From: Gnetum montanum
Taxonomy: Eukaryota; Streptophyta; Gnetopsida; Gnetales; Gnetaceae
Direction: 5' to 3'
Length of the DNA stretch: 64,000 bases
Assembly: GCA_015680685.1 (NCBI GenBank)
Contig: MNCI01007937.1
Span: 637,571 to 701,570, forward strand
A program made the translations under genes and the position numbers. Each line of letters starts with the position of its first letter. The first letter of the stretch is position 1. Positions 35,005-48,100 of this stretch are shown in pieces. Under the pieces are notes generated by a model. That model saw only the letters and a list, made by a program, of their open reading frames with translations, did not search any database and was not told where the DNA came from.

Positions 35005-37400
35005 GCATACCATTTGAATCCAATGGTACATCTGATTAAGGTTACATCTTTGTGCACTGGGGCTTGTGTGATACTTAGAGGGAAGTTTCTTGTCAATCTG
35101 CCTTAATTGATCTTTTTAGAAATTAAAAAGCACTTCAAGGAGAACAAAAAGGATATGAAAACATTCCCCTTCCAATGCTTAATAATAAAGATTTGTAGAA
35201 GTGAAGGGATAGCTTACTATTCCAATCATGTACTCTAAAGGACCAATGTAGCATCATGGTAAAAAATGATGAAGGAGAAGCCATCTCTATGACTTTAAGA
35301 GGAAGAAGCCCCAAATTTGCTAGCAAAGGGCACCACAAGTGCAAAGGAGAATCTAATATAGCTGAGGAAGTAGCAACAATCACCTAGGGATAAGCTAACA
35401 AACTATTGCCCTATTATGAGCCATTTGAATAAGATCACTAAGATCGTTAGTTAGCAATAGGATGAGTTGTCTAACTTGTTCTTAACATAGAGAAGCTAGG
35501 TCATTTTTCAAGTCAACCCCATTACTATGGGAGTTGTAATCTCATTACCTTTTAAGTAGATGTACAAAATTTTAAGCAATGTTGCAACTTTTTCAGTAAT
35601 GCTAGAAGAAGTGGAAGGTGCAACTGTGGTTATTAGGACACATTGAGGGATAAGAGATTATTATAGAGGTGGTGGTAGACAAACTTGATGAAGCCTTAAA
35701 TATTCTTGCAACACCAATTCCTAACTTTGCTATAATCGTAGACATCCAAATGTCTATAGGAACCAAATCAAGGGGGATGTCACAACACACCATAAGGAGA
35801 TGCTAGACACACTAGTAGGGACTAGGCCAATGATTCTAAATGTCTTTAAAATTCTAGAAGATGTTACTACAATATAATTTGTGCTAATAAAGACAATTAG
35901 CAAGCTCTTCATCGTTAAAGCTCAACTTCAAGAGGCTACAACTTTGAACCAACAACTAATAGTGGATAAAATTGGTGAATTCCTAAAGGTTCTTATAGCA
36001 CCAATTCCTAACTTGGCTACAATAGGAGATATTCCAATATCTGCATGAACTAGATCAAGGGGGATGATCGTAGCACAACATGAGGAGGTGTTGGATAGCT
36101 TGGTAGGGGTTATGCAAACGATTCTAAGTATCTTTGACATTCTATAAGATGTTACTATAATGTAGTCTACGTTAATAGAGATAAGGGACAAGTTCTTCAT
36201 CGTTGAGGCACAACTCTAAGAGGCTACAACTTTGAACTTACAACTGGTAGTTAAAGTTGCACAATTGAGAGCCTACTTATCTGATCTTGCCATTTACTAG
36301 CTTGAGTTAACAAGGGATGAGGCCTTTGAAAAACTTAAGACCAAACAAAAACATGTTGAGGAGAAAAAAGAGAGAGCCACTTGGGATACGTCCTTGTCTA
36401 ATGTAATGTTGAATAGTGTAAAGAAGGAACTTGCCCGGGTGCATAAGGACAGCAAGGACCTATCCAAGAAGAACAAGAGATTAATTAAGGTAGAGAAGAA
36501 AAAAGAACAACCTAAGGAATAACTTAAGCACCAGTAGGAGTAGTTGGTTGAGGTACATTCAAATGTGCAGAAATTAGTAGCAAAGAATTGAAATCTCTCG
36601 ATGGAGGATGTGCACACAACAAGGAAATAATCAACCATTGAAATCACCGCCTAGGACAATGAGGCCTTGAAGTATGAAGAATTCAAAAATCATTATAGTG
36701 AACATGTTATCATGCAAAAAAAAAATCAATAAGAAGGAAATTCAACTTATAAAAGCCAAGATGAATGAAGCTCTCTAATAGCTCTAAGGTGATGCATGGA
36801 AACTCATCTCTAATTAACTAAATGTGTATGATAAAGTTGAGATTCATATGAAGGGGTCGTAGATCAAGGAGATGATAGAATACATGGAGGTTGTCCATAT
36901 TTGCTATGAAAATTTGATAATGGTTACAATTAAGAGGCTAAGGTTAGAGTTAGAGAAGTAGGTGGTGATCTTGTACTTGTTGTACAAGAATGAGTTCAAG
37001 CTCCATAAGGAATCAAATCAAAAGTTGGAGATCACCAATGAGGAGCTTAAGGTTCTTAAGACTAAATTTAAAGATCAACAAACGATTGTAGAGAAATTGG
37101 CCATATGAATGGGTGACTACCAAGATATTAAGAACACCATGAAAGTGATCAACATCAAACATAAACAATTGTTTGCTTGGTTTGTCAATGCCAAAGAGAT
37201 ATTTCCTACTTTGTCTTGTCCATTTGATGTGCCAACAACTACAGCTTTAGGTGAAGTAGTGTGGATGATCAATGATTTGAGAATAAGAGAAGAAAAGATA
37301 AAAGCCCTTCTTAATGCATTCCAGCTAAAAGTAGCAGTAGCAAAAGTAGCTAGGTAGCAAAAAACTTGCACCAAGGCATGAGGAGCCACTATAGGAGCCA
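35005..37400 (+). pseudogene. 3' reading frame of element C, broken
   Basis: Related to the 3' frame of A. YHLNPM..LIKVTSLCTGACVILRGKF..NLP and FKENKKDMKTFPFQCLIIKICRSEGI (35005-35225) align with the A domain in the same order. The rest is Glu/Lys/Gln-rich coiled coil ending near 37360. About 287 bp is duplicated in tandem (near 35685-35971 and 35972-36258), doubling a module present once in A. Numerous stops. No pol motif or membrane segment. Confidence 0.65.
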
Positions 37401-37641
37401 TTACTACTTTGCACTACGTGAGGCATATGCCTTGGTTTATCTTCTATACATATTAGTTCGAGTCAGGTTTTTTTTTGTAATGTGTTCAAATTTTATGGAG
37501 TTTAATGGTAAAATACTTGAATAATTCTTGTAATGTAGCACTCAAGTCAAGCGGTTAGTCTAAATAGTTCCATAAATTTGTAAACAACTCTATCTCAATT
37601 TTGTTAACTTAATGTCAAGTTTTTAGTTAATTGTGGGGATA

Positions 37642-38475
37642 TGATGAGAGTTAATTAGTTAGTCGCTTTAACACATTAGCGTCAACGTATGCCTCACTTC
37701 ATCAATGCATCAATATTGATGCAAAGCTAATAAATGCCTCTATAAATGCACACACTCACTACATTTATGACATTATTTGATCATTATTATAGTTGAACTC
37801 TTATAGTTTGATTCCATAGAAGTCAAAATTTGTCACTAAATGCTTACAACATAGATTGAGTGGATCGTACCATGTTTTATTTAAGTGTTGATGTACCTAG
37901 AAATATTTGTATGATGAAGATAAAACTGAGATGTACTTCTCTCATTGTAGCACTTTGCTTAACATTCTAATCCCTTACTTTGCAATGTACTTTACTTGTT
38001 CTTTTAATTTCATGAACTTAGTTAATTAATCTACTTTCATTGCACTTCATTAAATCACGTGAGTACATCCAACTTCAAACATAAACACATTAACATTTAG
38101 TAATTCGAGTGGTATACACTTGGTATGACCATCAATTAACACATGGTAACCTAGTAGTGTTCATGTATGTTCAGGATGTGTACAAGAAGTTGGGAATGGA
38201 TGCTTTATGCCTAGGCTATACTAGATTTATTCTTCTTGCAATTAGACTAATTATTTATAATTTAATATTTTAATATTTTAACCATGTATTTCAATCACAC
38301 TTAACCATATGACTTAAGACCCACACATGTGTGATTGGGAAGACAACGATCAATGACTCAATGCTTAGCTATCTAAAGCATTTAAACTAGTCTTAATTCA
38401 TAGAAGTTAACCAGATCGTGTGTGAACACTTGTAATTTATATAGTTGGATGTAGGGTCTACTCTATTGCTTATCA
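37642..38475 (+). repeat. 3' LTR of element C
   Basis: Preceded by the polypurine tract GTGGGGATATGA; starts TGATGAG and ends TATCA. Array with CATCAATGCATCAATATTGATGCA (about 37700-37722), then TATA-type ATAAATGC. Aligns with 11810-12596. Confidence 0.8.
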
Positions 38476-38536
38476 CATGTTTTAATGTTACCTCTTGATG
38501 AGACCTGATATGTCAAGTAGTTGAGTCATGGGGATA

Positions 38537-39560
38537 TGATGAAGCATCATTTTGTCAAGTGTATTAGTTGGCTGAGATATTGTAGATGCTATGTTGCATC
38601 TGCATTGTAGCATCCTTGTCGATATGTCTCAGTTGGCTATTACATCGTAGATGCTACATCACATTTGCTATAACTTAGCTGCGTTGATGCATTCTCATCG
38701 ATGCATCCCTGTTGACACATCCTCATCGATGCATCCCCATCGACGCATCCTCGTCAACATAGCCAAATGCATTAACGCATCCCTGTCAACGTAATGCTTG
38801 TATTTGCCTATAAATATGCAAGCACCTGTTGTATATTTGACACCATTTGGTCAATAGTGTAGCTGAAGTCTTATAGTTTGTTTATGTAATCTTAGCAAAT
38901 AGTTAGTGAGTGTCCACAACATGGGCTTGAGTCAATTGTATGGTGTCTTATTTAAGTGGTATTGTACTTGGACACATTCTAATAATGACAATGAGATTGA
39001 GATTGATTCACATTCCTTGCAACACTTTGACTTATAATAGATTTATTTTCAATGCAATTTTCTTTAATGTACCTAGTTAATATTTACATTTCCATGCACA
39101 TTAATTAATCAGTGAAATAAGCATGACCAGTTTCGAGCGTAAACATGTATTTGCTTAGTAGTTCTAGCAATGTTATTGCTTGGTTCACCTAGTAGCATAA
39201 CACTTGGTAATCCTAATAGTGGGTATGTGAGTTCAGGATGTGCACGACAAGTTGGGAATGGACACTCATCAACTTAGGATAGTTTAGGATTTACTTTTAT
39301 TATTAATTAGCTCAAATAACTAATTTTTATGTTATTAGTTAGTTAGGTTAAGGCCCCAACAACATCATAATCATACGCCTCACTTTGGACTAAACCATAT
39401 GTGACAAAGCTACCACTAGTCCAAGTGGGAAGACAATAACCTACAATCAACATTTAATGATCTAGATACCATGCTAGTCCCATCCATGGAATTTGATCGA
39501 ATTACACATACATGCTTGTGATTCATATGGTTGAGCATAGGGGGTAGCCATTGCTCATAA
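38537..39560 (+). repeat. 3' LTR of element E, the outermost element
   Basis: Preceded by the polypurine tract CATGGGGATATGA; starts TGATGAAG and ends CTCATAA. It has the longest array in the window: ATCGATGCATCC-type units of 13-15 bp (about 38690-38790), with GTAGATGCTA variants upstream, then TATAAATA (38819-38826). The remaining 700 bp align with the family's LTRs. Its internal region continues leftward across element C. Confidence 0.8.
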
Positions 39561-40311
39561 CCTTTGATTATTTTTAAAAAAACAAAAGTAGAGAAATAAT
39601 TAGAAGTGGTATTAAACTATAGATATTAGAGGTAAACATGATGAAATAGCATTTAACATAGATATGTACGTCACAACCAAGGATTGATATTGATAGGCGC
39701 ACTAACAATATATTTAACAATCAAAAGCTACTTGGACCTTTTAAAGTTTCAAAGGATGACAAGTTCTTCCATTTTTCTTAAATGCATTTTAATTAAAATA
39801 TATTTTAAACTTAGTTTAGAGAAAATGCATTCTGTTACGCATTGAGCACTTCAAATTCTAACCTTGCCTCACAATCAATAACATTGAATATAAATATGGA
39901 TGTCAAAAGATGATTGAGGCCTATGAGCGGGAGCAACAAGTCATAATAATTGTTAACATTTTGGCGAAGTTGACTGCTTTCACGAACAACTCTCTCCGAA
40001 GAGAGTGTAATTATTACATTTGATTTTTCTGCTATTAGCTCTGATGCGACGTAATAACAATAGATATTAATTACCATACTCTATTGCCCAATTTTTTGGG
40101 CAATTGATATTATTCATGCACATTTTAGTTCAATCCATAAAATTTGTTTTATATTATTTTGAATTGACACCAGTACCAACTTGCATGTGGGTTGATTCAC
40201 CAAAATTGTCATGCACACAACATAAACACTAACAATATTAATACCTTACACTCTGAAAATGTTATGTCGTCTTAATGCGGCTATTCATCTTCAATGTCGT
40301 AATTAATAAGC
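39561..40311. other. Intergenic DNA, no gene seen
   Basis: AT-rich; only short frames (for example 39835-40077) without family signature. Separates the retroelement block from the minisatellite. Confidence 0.4.
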
Positions 40312-41004
40312 AGGCCTATGAATAAGAATACTGTAATAAGTTAAACAACGAGCGTTTTGCAAGATCAAATGGCTCGGCCTATGAATAAGAATACTGTAAT
40401 AAGTTAAACAACGAGCGTTTTGCAAGATCAAATGGCTCGGCCTATGAATAAGAATACTGTAATAAGTTAAACAACGAGCGTTTTGCAAGATCAAATGGCT
40501 CGGCCTATGAATAAGAATACTGTAATAAGTTAAACAACGAGCGTTTTGCAAGATCAAATGGCTCGGCCTATGAATAAGAATACTGTAATAAGTTAAACAA
40601 CGAGCGTTTTGCAAGATCAAATGGCTCGGCCTATGAATAAGAATACTGTAATAAGTTAAACAACGAGCGTTTTGCAAGATCAAATGGCTCGGCCTATGAA
40701 TAAGAATACTGTAATAAGTTAAACAACGAGCGTTTTGCAAGATCAAATGGCTCGGCCTATGAATAAGAATACTGTAATAAGTTAAACAACGAGCGTTTTG
40801 CAAGATCAAATGGCTCGGCCTATGAATAAGAATACTGTAATAAGTTAAACAACGAGCGTTTTGCAAGATCAAATGGCTCGGCCTATGAATAAGAATACTG
40901 TAATAAGTTAAACAACGAGCGTTTTGCAAGATCAAATGGCTCGGCCTATGAATAAGAATACTGTAATAAGTTAAACAACGAGCGTTTTGCAAGATCAAAT
41001 GGCT
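40312..41004. repeat. Minisatellite: eleven copies of a 63-bp unit
   Basis: The unit starts CGGCCTATGAATAAGAATAC and ends GATCAAATGGCT. Eleven copies fill 693 bp exactly. I see no differences between copies except at the outer edges. Because 63 is a multiple of three and one minus-strand frame lacks stops, the array gives a long frame of a 21-residue repeat, which I do not regard as a gene. It lies about 1.2 kb upstream of the DUF547 gene. Confidence 0.95.
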
Positions 41005-42167
41005 CTGGACTGAACCATCTCTAGAGCCATTCCCATCAGCTAAAAGGTCAGGGTAAAGGAATCAAGATTTAATTAGTCTGGAGTTGAATTCTCTACAGAC
41101 AACGATAGAACATATTCAATGCTACCCAAAGTCGCAGGACCAAAACCTTAAAATCCAAATTTACGGTGCACCAGTTTCCAAGGACGCGTGATTCTATTTT
41201 CAACGTCCTCCCCGCTGTTATCGCAAACTGGTTCTGGATTTGTACATTGAATTTATTGACTCCAAATGGATTTCACTGTACGAACGTAGAAACAGACAAA
41301 AGTGAGGATGAATTAATGACTACTACAACGGCCAAAATCAGACCCGAAACAATATTAAAAAAACCCAGACAGAAGTGAATTTAAATTTGGAAATGTGAAA
41401 GTGAAAGCAAAGCATTACATGTTTACGGCCACAATCCAAGGCGGAATAGCAGCAAATGCATCGGCAAACGTATGAACGTGGGTGGCATCGGATGCCATGA
41501 CACAATCAGAGTTTATTCTGGACGATGTGTGAACACGCAGAGATTCCACCATCCGTCACTTCTGTTGGTTACTGATGCTGCTGCTAAATCCATTTCATCA
41601 TGTACCTGCTCTGCCCTTTTTCAATTCCAAAAACTTTTTGACCTGCTGACGTCCCCACTGCTGCTCAAATTCCCCCATAATTTAAGACCAAAATCTCTCG
41701 GAACCCACAAAAATTATGTTTAAAAAGATATGCGGAGGAGATTCAAACAATCCGGTGCTGCTGCTGCGGTTGCTGTTTTGGCCATGGCATTTATGCTAAC
41801 ACCTAGCCCCTACCTGCTACTTGCAAGTTACTACTGGCCCTCCATTGTTTTTTTCAGCAGACCCACAAAAAATAAGTTCCTTGTGGGTTCTTGCTTAACT
41901 TTTCTCTGTCCACAGAGTCCCATCTTTATTGAATGCCCCAACTATGCTATCACCGCCTTCCTTTAATCCCATTTATTGACCCGCATTTAGAGAAGAACAG
42001 AACCCCTGTTGCAGAGTAATTACAATCTTTCAAGCATATCCTAGCCTCGGAGAAAGCTTTTGCCAATAGGTCTCTGCTGGAGCTCAAGCAGAGGAGGAGA
42101 AGGAGGCTTTGTTTGCTGCGCAATTGTTGGGTTGTTCGTGGATTGCAGAGAACCAAATGCTAGATTG
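41005..42167 (+). other. Upstream region of the DUF547 gene
   Basis: Less AT-rich than the flanking repeat DNA, with CTGCTGCTG and CT-rich stretches near 41570-41760 as often seen in plant 5' leaders. It probably holds the promoter and 5' leader, but I could not fix a TATA box or start site. Small frames at 41472 and 41730 have no recognised family. Confidence 0.4.
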
Positions 42168-45100
42168 ATGGAGACTGGTGCGATGGATAGAATTGGCAAG
42201 GACATCAAAATAAAGGATTCTTCCTTTGGTAGTGGCCGCTATTCCCATGCTCAGCATGGGCACGCACGATCCAAGAGGTAATTATAGATGATTCCTGAAG
42301 TACCCAGAAAATGTAAGTGGAAGTGTACAAGATTATTCAAACTGGAGAACAGACTCCGATAATGTTCTGGGTTCTGTTTGGAATACTCTGTTGGAGATTT
42401 TGTTGCCATGCAACATTGACATTTATGGATTTGATGGGCATTTACATCACTTCTTTTAGAGTAGCTTTCCTGCTAGAACGTGCTTTAGGACACATGATTT
42501 TTAAGAGATTGGCATGTTTTTTTTCCCTCTCTTTCTTGACCTATTTCATTGATTCTAAAGTGTTTACCCAGAGTTATTTCTACGCGTATAGACGAGACAA
42601 TAATTAGAAATGCGGTGGTTCTAGCTTTAGAGTTTTGTTTTCTGCCGGGGTTTGTGATGATAAACAGGAAAAGAAATTTTTGTATTTGTATTTTTTTTAA
42701 GTTAGAGCAGCAAGTACTGGGTTTAATGGTGTTTATGAAGTTCCTTGTTGATTGACTTAATAGTATTTCAGTTTTAAAGGCACGTCCTCCTGATGGTTTA
42801 TTGGGGACCTTAACTGGTTTGAATCGATGATGAATGCATTAGACGTTTAGATATGTCCACGCATCTCTGATTTGGAGGAACAGTTTCATAAAATTATAAT
42901 TTTGCATCTTAAAAGCATATCAACAAAGGTTTGTTGTTGATGTTATCAAAAAAAAAAAAGAAAAAAAAAGAGCGTAATATGATTTTGAAAATGTAAGTTT
43001 AGTAGAAACTACATCTGGGGGCTTCTACGTCACTTCCATATTTTCCAAAGGGATTGCACAACCTCCTACTTAGAATATAAGTTGGACAAGGCTTCGTTGG
43101 GTGAAGTCTTAACAGGATGTAATCAGCGACTTGCACACACTTTTGCCTATTCATGTTCTTCAAAAGGCCACTTATATCTTGTGTCAATGGTGTGAAGATG
43201 CTTTTTGGTCTAAACTCATGACTGTGTGACCTCTGGGCATACGACCAAGTGATTTGAATGCAGATAGAACAGCGTCTCAACTGTAGCTTGAACACATAAC
43301 TTTTTGCTTGACCTAAAAACAGACTTTTCACAGACAAGCAATTCATGAATCCCTGAAAATCACCATACTTGACAATTTCAATTCTGATTCATTGGAATTG
43401 CAAATTTCTGGTAGTCAGTTGTTTGCAACTCACAAATTATACCGGCATCCTAAAATTCGTTGACTTTGTTTTGGGAATTTGGAAAGGAGATGGAATTGCA
43501 AAAATATGCCCGTCTTTACTGTGGCGAATATGTACAGAGATACAAAATGCAACTTGCAAACAACAGTCCATTTACTTTCTTTTTTAAAAGTGAGTGGTTT
43601 TGGTTTCTCTGTTTATGCTAAAAGTTGATGTTGCTTATGATGCTAATACGATTCTATCTCTTAATAGCTTTCTAAAATCCTTTCAAGAAAGAGCTAGTTA
43701 CTTCTACAAACTTGCTAAAATTGAGTGATGTACCATACATAGCTTGAATTCTGTTGTTTTGTTATTGTCCTTTTTTTGTGTGCATTTTGTTAAAATTGAG
43801 GGTGTTATTTTAAGCATCATTTACATTATTCGTTTTCACAGTGCCTCAGAAAACAAAGGGATCTCAACTGCATGGGACATTCCATTGGCCAAAGATGGGA
43901 AGCTGAAAAAAGACGTGAGACTAGTGCTACAATTTCATCTTAAAACTGCACATTGTATCTTGAGTTTTATTTCAGCTAATGTTGTTGAACACTCTTTCAG
44001 GTTTTACAAGGTCCTTGTAACCAAAGATTCAATGATAGAAAAAGGTTGGCAAAGTCACAACGCCGAGCTGCACTAGAGCAAGATGTAAGTTGGTATTATA
44101 GAGTTTGTTAATAAATGGTAAAGAATATCCGTTTATTAAGTACTTAAATCTCTCATAAACTGACAATGCCATTGATTTTTTTAAAGAGTGGTTTTTATCA
44201 AAATCAAGTTAGTTTGTTTCCATTCAGAGCTCAATATGTGCTCAGCCAGTTGATGTCATCTTTCTTGTTTAGCCACTCATAATCAATGTTTTCAATACAG
44301 AAAACTGAATCATTGGTAAAATTTCTTGCATTTTTTCTCTTTAATTTGAGACCTTTATAACCAAAAATGTTATTATTAATGTAAGTGATACATACATACA
44401 TACATATCTTCATGAAGACTGCATTCTGCACATGCAATAATTCATTTACTCTTTTAATTAAAATATGGAAAGGAAAATATCTTTAATACATTTTGCATAA
44501 GCATATGTGACCAGATTTTAATTTAAACATATATTCAGTAATAATTACTTATGTGCTTTTTAGAAGATGAGAGCTTTTCAAGAGCTGCATGATTTTAGAG
44601 TTTAGTTTCAATTCTCGTGCAGGTTGAACAATTACAAAAGCGTTTGCAGTATGAGAGGTCAATGCGAAATGTTCTAGAGAAGGCTATGGGGCGAGGTTCA
44701 AGTGCAGTCTCTCCAGGACACCGACCTTTTGGCCCAGAGGTGATGCAAAATTCTGAATTGACTTTTACAGAGAACATTTAATAAATATTCTAAATATTGT
44801 TTATTGTGTGATTTTATTGTTTTCTGGTAACCAATATGCCAGCGTTAAAATTTTTTTTATGTGAAATTCTTGGCTGTGATGTGGAGAATGATAAAGTAAA
44901 TATAAATATATGTAGATTGTGATTCAAATCATCTTGCTAATTAAACAATAAAGAATTTAAGAAATTTTATTTTAGAAGTCTTATAAACTGTTATTGTGAA
45001 ACCGAACTGAACTGTCTTTTATCATATTCCGAAAAAGATCCTATGGATCGTTGTTGAAAAGACTGACTCAGTTTGCAAAACTTGTTTAATAATACGACCT

Positions 45101-48100
45101 AACATTTGAGGAGGAAGTTGGGAAATTCAGCAAGATTAGTAGTTGCAATATTCTGCTTTGTTCTTAAAGGTTTCATTATAGGGAGTTCAAGAAAACATGA
45201 TGTTCAGCTTCAATTTCTTCTTATCCACACCATTTACTTTAAATGAAGCCCGTGCCCATGAAATGGGATGGTAAGATTAAAATTGCAGTTTGATGCACAA
45301 TTTTTGAACAGCTAAGTTCATATAAATCAACAGATTATTTCTGCTTTGTCATATTTTGAAGCTCCTTTTTTCTTTTTTCTTTTCCTTGACTTCATAAACA
45401 TTCCTTGCTTTGATGTCTTATGTGCAAATAATTATAAAGAGTTTTGGTTTTCTAGTACTTTAGTCTTAAATATTGGACAAATCTATTTGTACTTTTGCTG
45501 CAAAATTATGATGTTGCAGAATGGATTATGAACATTTACTGCTACATGGCTTATAGCAATGAAGTTCTAGAATGCAATTTGAAGTGTGTTGGTATGCGGA
45601 AATTGTTCTAAATTTTGTATTCCCTCAGACGACAGATTTAATTACCGAGATAGCTATGCTTGAAGAGGAAGTTACTAATAGAGAGCAGCATGTTCTTTCT
45701 CTTTATCGAAATATATTTGATCAATGTGTGGTTGGATCACTATCAACACAAAGTTCAGTGAGAGCCTCACCTGCACATACGAAATCTGAAGATAAAACTA
45801 CACCAAGTAGATTTCTGAGGTCATTGTACTCTTCAAATAAATTGTCTGCAGAACGTTGTTGTAATACAACTGGGAAACAAGGGCTTCCAGTTGCAGATTC
45901 CCAGGCTAGTTCCAGATCAATGCAATCTTCATTGGAAACTGCACATGAAATGATGGATGAAAGAATTCAGAGTTTGCATTCCCAGACTGCCTGCAAGTTG
46001 CAGGTATATTTATTTATACTTCTGCCGTTGAGTGGTAAAACAAATAGATACACATGAATAATGATCTTTTGAGCGTTATTGTAATATTTCATGTTGCAAT
46101 AAATTTTTAGGAGCTTTTATGTCTTCTATATGTCTTAAATGTATTTTGAAAAGCTTTGTGTCTACTCCAGATCCCTTATTATTTTTTTACATTGTGTAAT
46201 GTCCATACTTCAATCTCATGTTATCTTAGTTATTACCTTAGTAGCACATATACACTGATCTTTATATTGTGGAAATATGCTTGAACATACATTTTTCAAA
46301 CTTTTATGTATATGCACATTAATAGAAGTGGTAATTTAATGCCTTTGCAGCGAGGGTTTGACAGAATATCTTTTGATAGCCAAAGCAGTCTAATGCGATC
46401 TGTTCTTAAAGGTCGGATATCTGAAACACCAAACAGATTGTCTGAGGAACTAGTACGTTGTATGATAGATATTTATTGCAAATTGTCTGATCCTCCTGCT
46501 ATGCATCATGGGTCATCTCTATCATCCAGTACTGCTGTTTCACTGACTTCAGTGGTGTCACCTTATGATAATATGATTGATGGATGGAGCCCAAGACGAA
46601 AGGTGCAATCTATGTGTGACATTGGTACAAAGAACCCTTTTGATTCAAAGGGTGAGTTCAGATGTATAGGACCTTACAGCTCAATGGTGGAAGTACCTTG
46701 GATATGTGCCGACAAAGATCATTTGGCATATGCGACATCCATGCTTCAGATGTTCAGGTAGGAATCATGTTTATCTTTTAACATTTTGTTTTCTTCAACA
46801 AATTAGTATGCTGATACAGTTATCCAGAGTTTTCTCAAACTCACGAAAATCTGTTTATTTGTATGATTGTGTAAAAGAAACGGATATAAACAATGTTTTA
46901 AAATTTAATGGCAAAAGGATATTTTAAAATTTATAATCACATCCGGCATTTGTTTTATTTTATTTTCCATTTCAATTAGAAAAATTTAAATTTTGTGCTG
47001 TTGGTGCATCTTTATATTGACAAGTACCTTGTCGTGTTCGTTAGGTCAATTGTGGAGAGTCTTGAAAAAGTAGATCCAAGTCAGATGTCACGTGAGTGCA
47101 AACTTGCATTCTGGATCAATATCCATAATGCTCTGGTTATGCATGTAAGCAAGCAAAAAATTCAAGCATTCTGTAAAGTCTTATAGGATTTTGACATGAT
47201 GTATTAAAAAAAAATTACCTATCAATCATTAATGTGTGCGTGGTTATTTGGCCGAGTTTGGAGCCTTGAAGATGTTTTCATATGTTTCAGGCATATTTAG
47301 CATATGGGATTCCAAAAAGTAGTTTGAAGAGGATGCCACTTTTCCAAAGGGTAATGTTCTAGAGCATTAATGGAGCAAAAAGTTTTATCCTTTTTCAAAT
47401 ACTGAAGTAGTGTAGAGATCTTCTCATGTCTTTTCTTCTATGCTTGTTAACTACTCTGACTTTCAGTTAATATGTAGCTAGTTTCTTGTTTGTAGCAGTG
47501 CCATTAAATAGCTGCTTGCTACAGTGGCATAAGTTCTAATGTCAAATATTTTATTTATTACATTGGAAACTTAGAATTAATTGGAAAGTTAGATTGGAGA
47601 AGGAATTAAAAACCATTGATACAGTTCATGAGTTCCCACAGTATACCCATTTTGATCAAACTTTCATATTTTAAGAACTGGAAGACAATGACTAAGTATC
47701 TACATGTAGTTGACACTGTTCTTCAATTAAAGGCTTACCGGATAATTTGGTAGAAGTAATTAGTTATGAAGAACCTCAATGGTGGGTTTTAGGATGTTGT
47801 GATTTTAATAATTTATAGGCCATTATTATTGCACCAGCAATGATGAAATTTTGTAAAAATATTGTACAATTCTCTTATCAGATTCTAAAGATATTAGGTC
47901 AGTGTTTTCAAGCATTTGTTGTTTTCTCTCTCAATCTAACAGGTAAATCCTAAATGATTTGCCGAGCCTAAATTCTGTTTTGGCAAAATGTTAAGCCTCA
48001 ATTTTAAAATGTCCACTATGTCAGGGCAACCAAAAAAAAAAAAACGGGAGAAAAATTTTATAATTTTCAAGAAAGTAGCAAGTTTGAGCTGTAAATTGGT

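Larger units (their letters stand above)
11810..38475 (+). mobile_element. Element C: Ty3 retrotransposon carrying nested insertions
   Basis: Its LTRs are 11810-12596 and 37642-38475, both with an ATGCAT-type promoter array. Flanking pentamers CATGG (11805-11809) and CATGT (38476-38480) fit a target-site duplication with one change. Removing A, B and their duplicated pentamers leaves about 11.6 kb, or about 10.8 kb without D. Order: LTR, decayed Asp-tRNA-type primer site, short leader, foreign LTR-like piece, pol remnant (22430-24120), long spacer with a six-copy motif, internal TATA, 3' frame (about 35005-37400), polypurine tract, LTR. Gag, protease and the reverse-transcriptase palm are missing. 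All coding parts are broken. Confidence 0.75.

Noticed and set aside
36297-36647. 116-codon minus-strand frame
   Set aside because: Antisense to the Lys/Glu-rich coiled-coil part of the 3' frame of C; Phe/Leu/Ser richness is the complement of that composition.
40303-40998. 231-codon minus-strand frame of a 21-residue repeat
   Set aside because: Produced by the 63-bp minisatellite, whose length is a multiple of three; no family, no flanking gene structure.
40312-41004. CRISPR-like array
   Set aside because: Units are contiguous and identical with no variable spacers, and the DNA is from a plant nucleus.
41730-41966. 78-codon frame with a hydrophobic N-terminal stretch
   Set aside because: Lies in the upstream region of the DUF547 gene and has no recognised family; probably chance.
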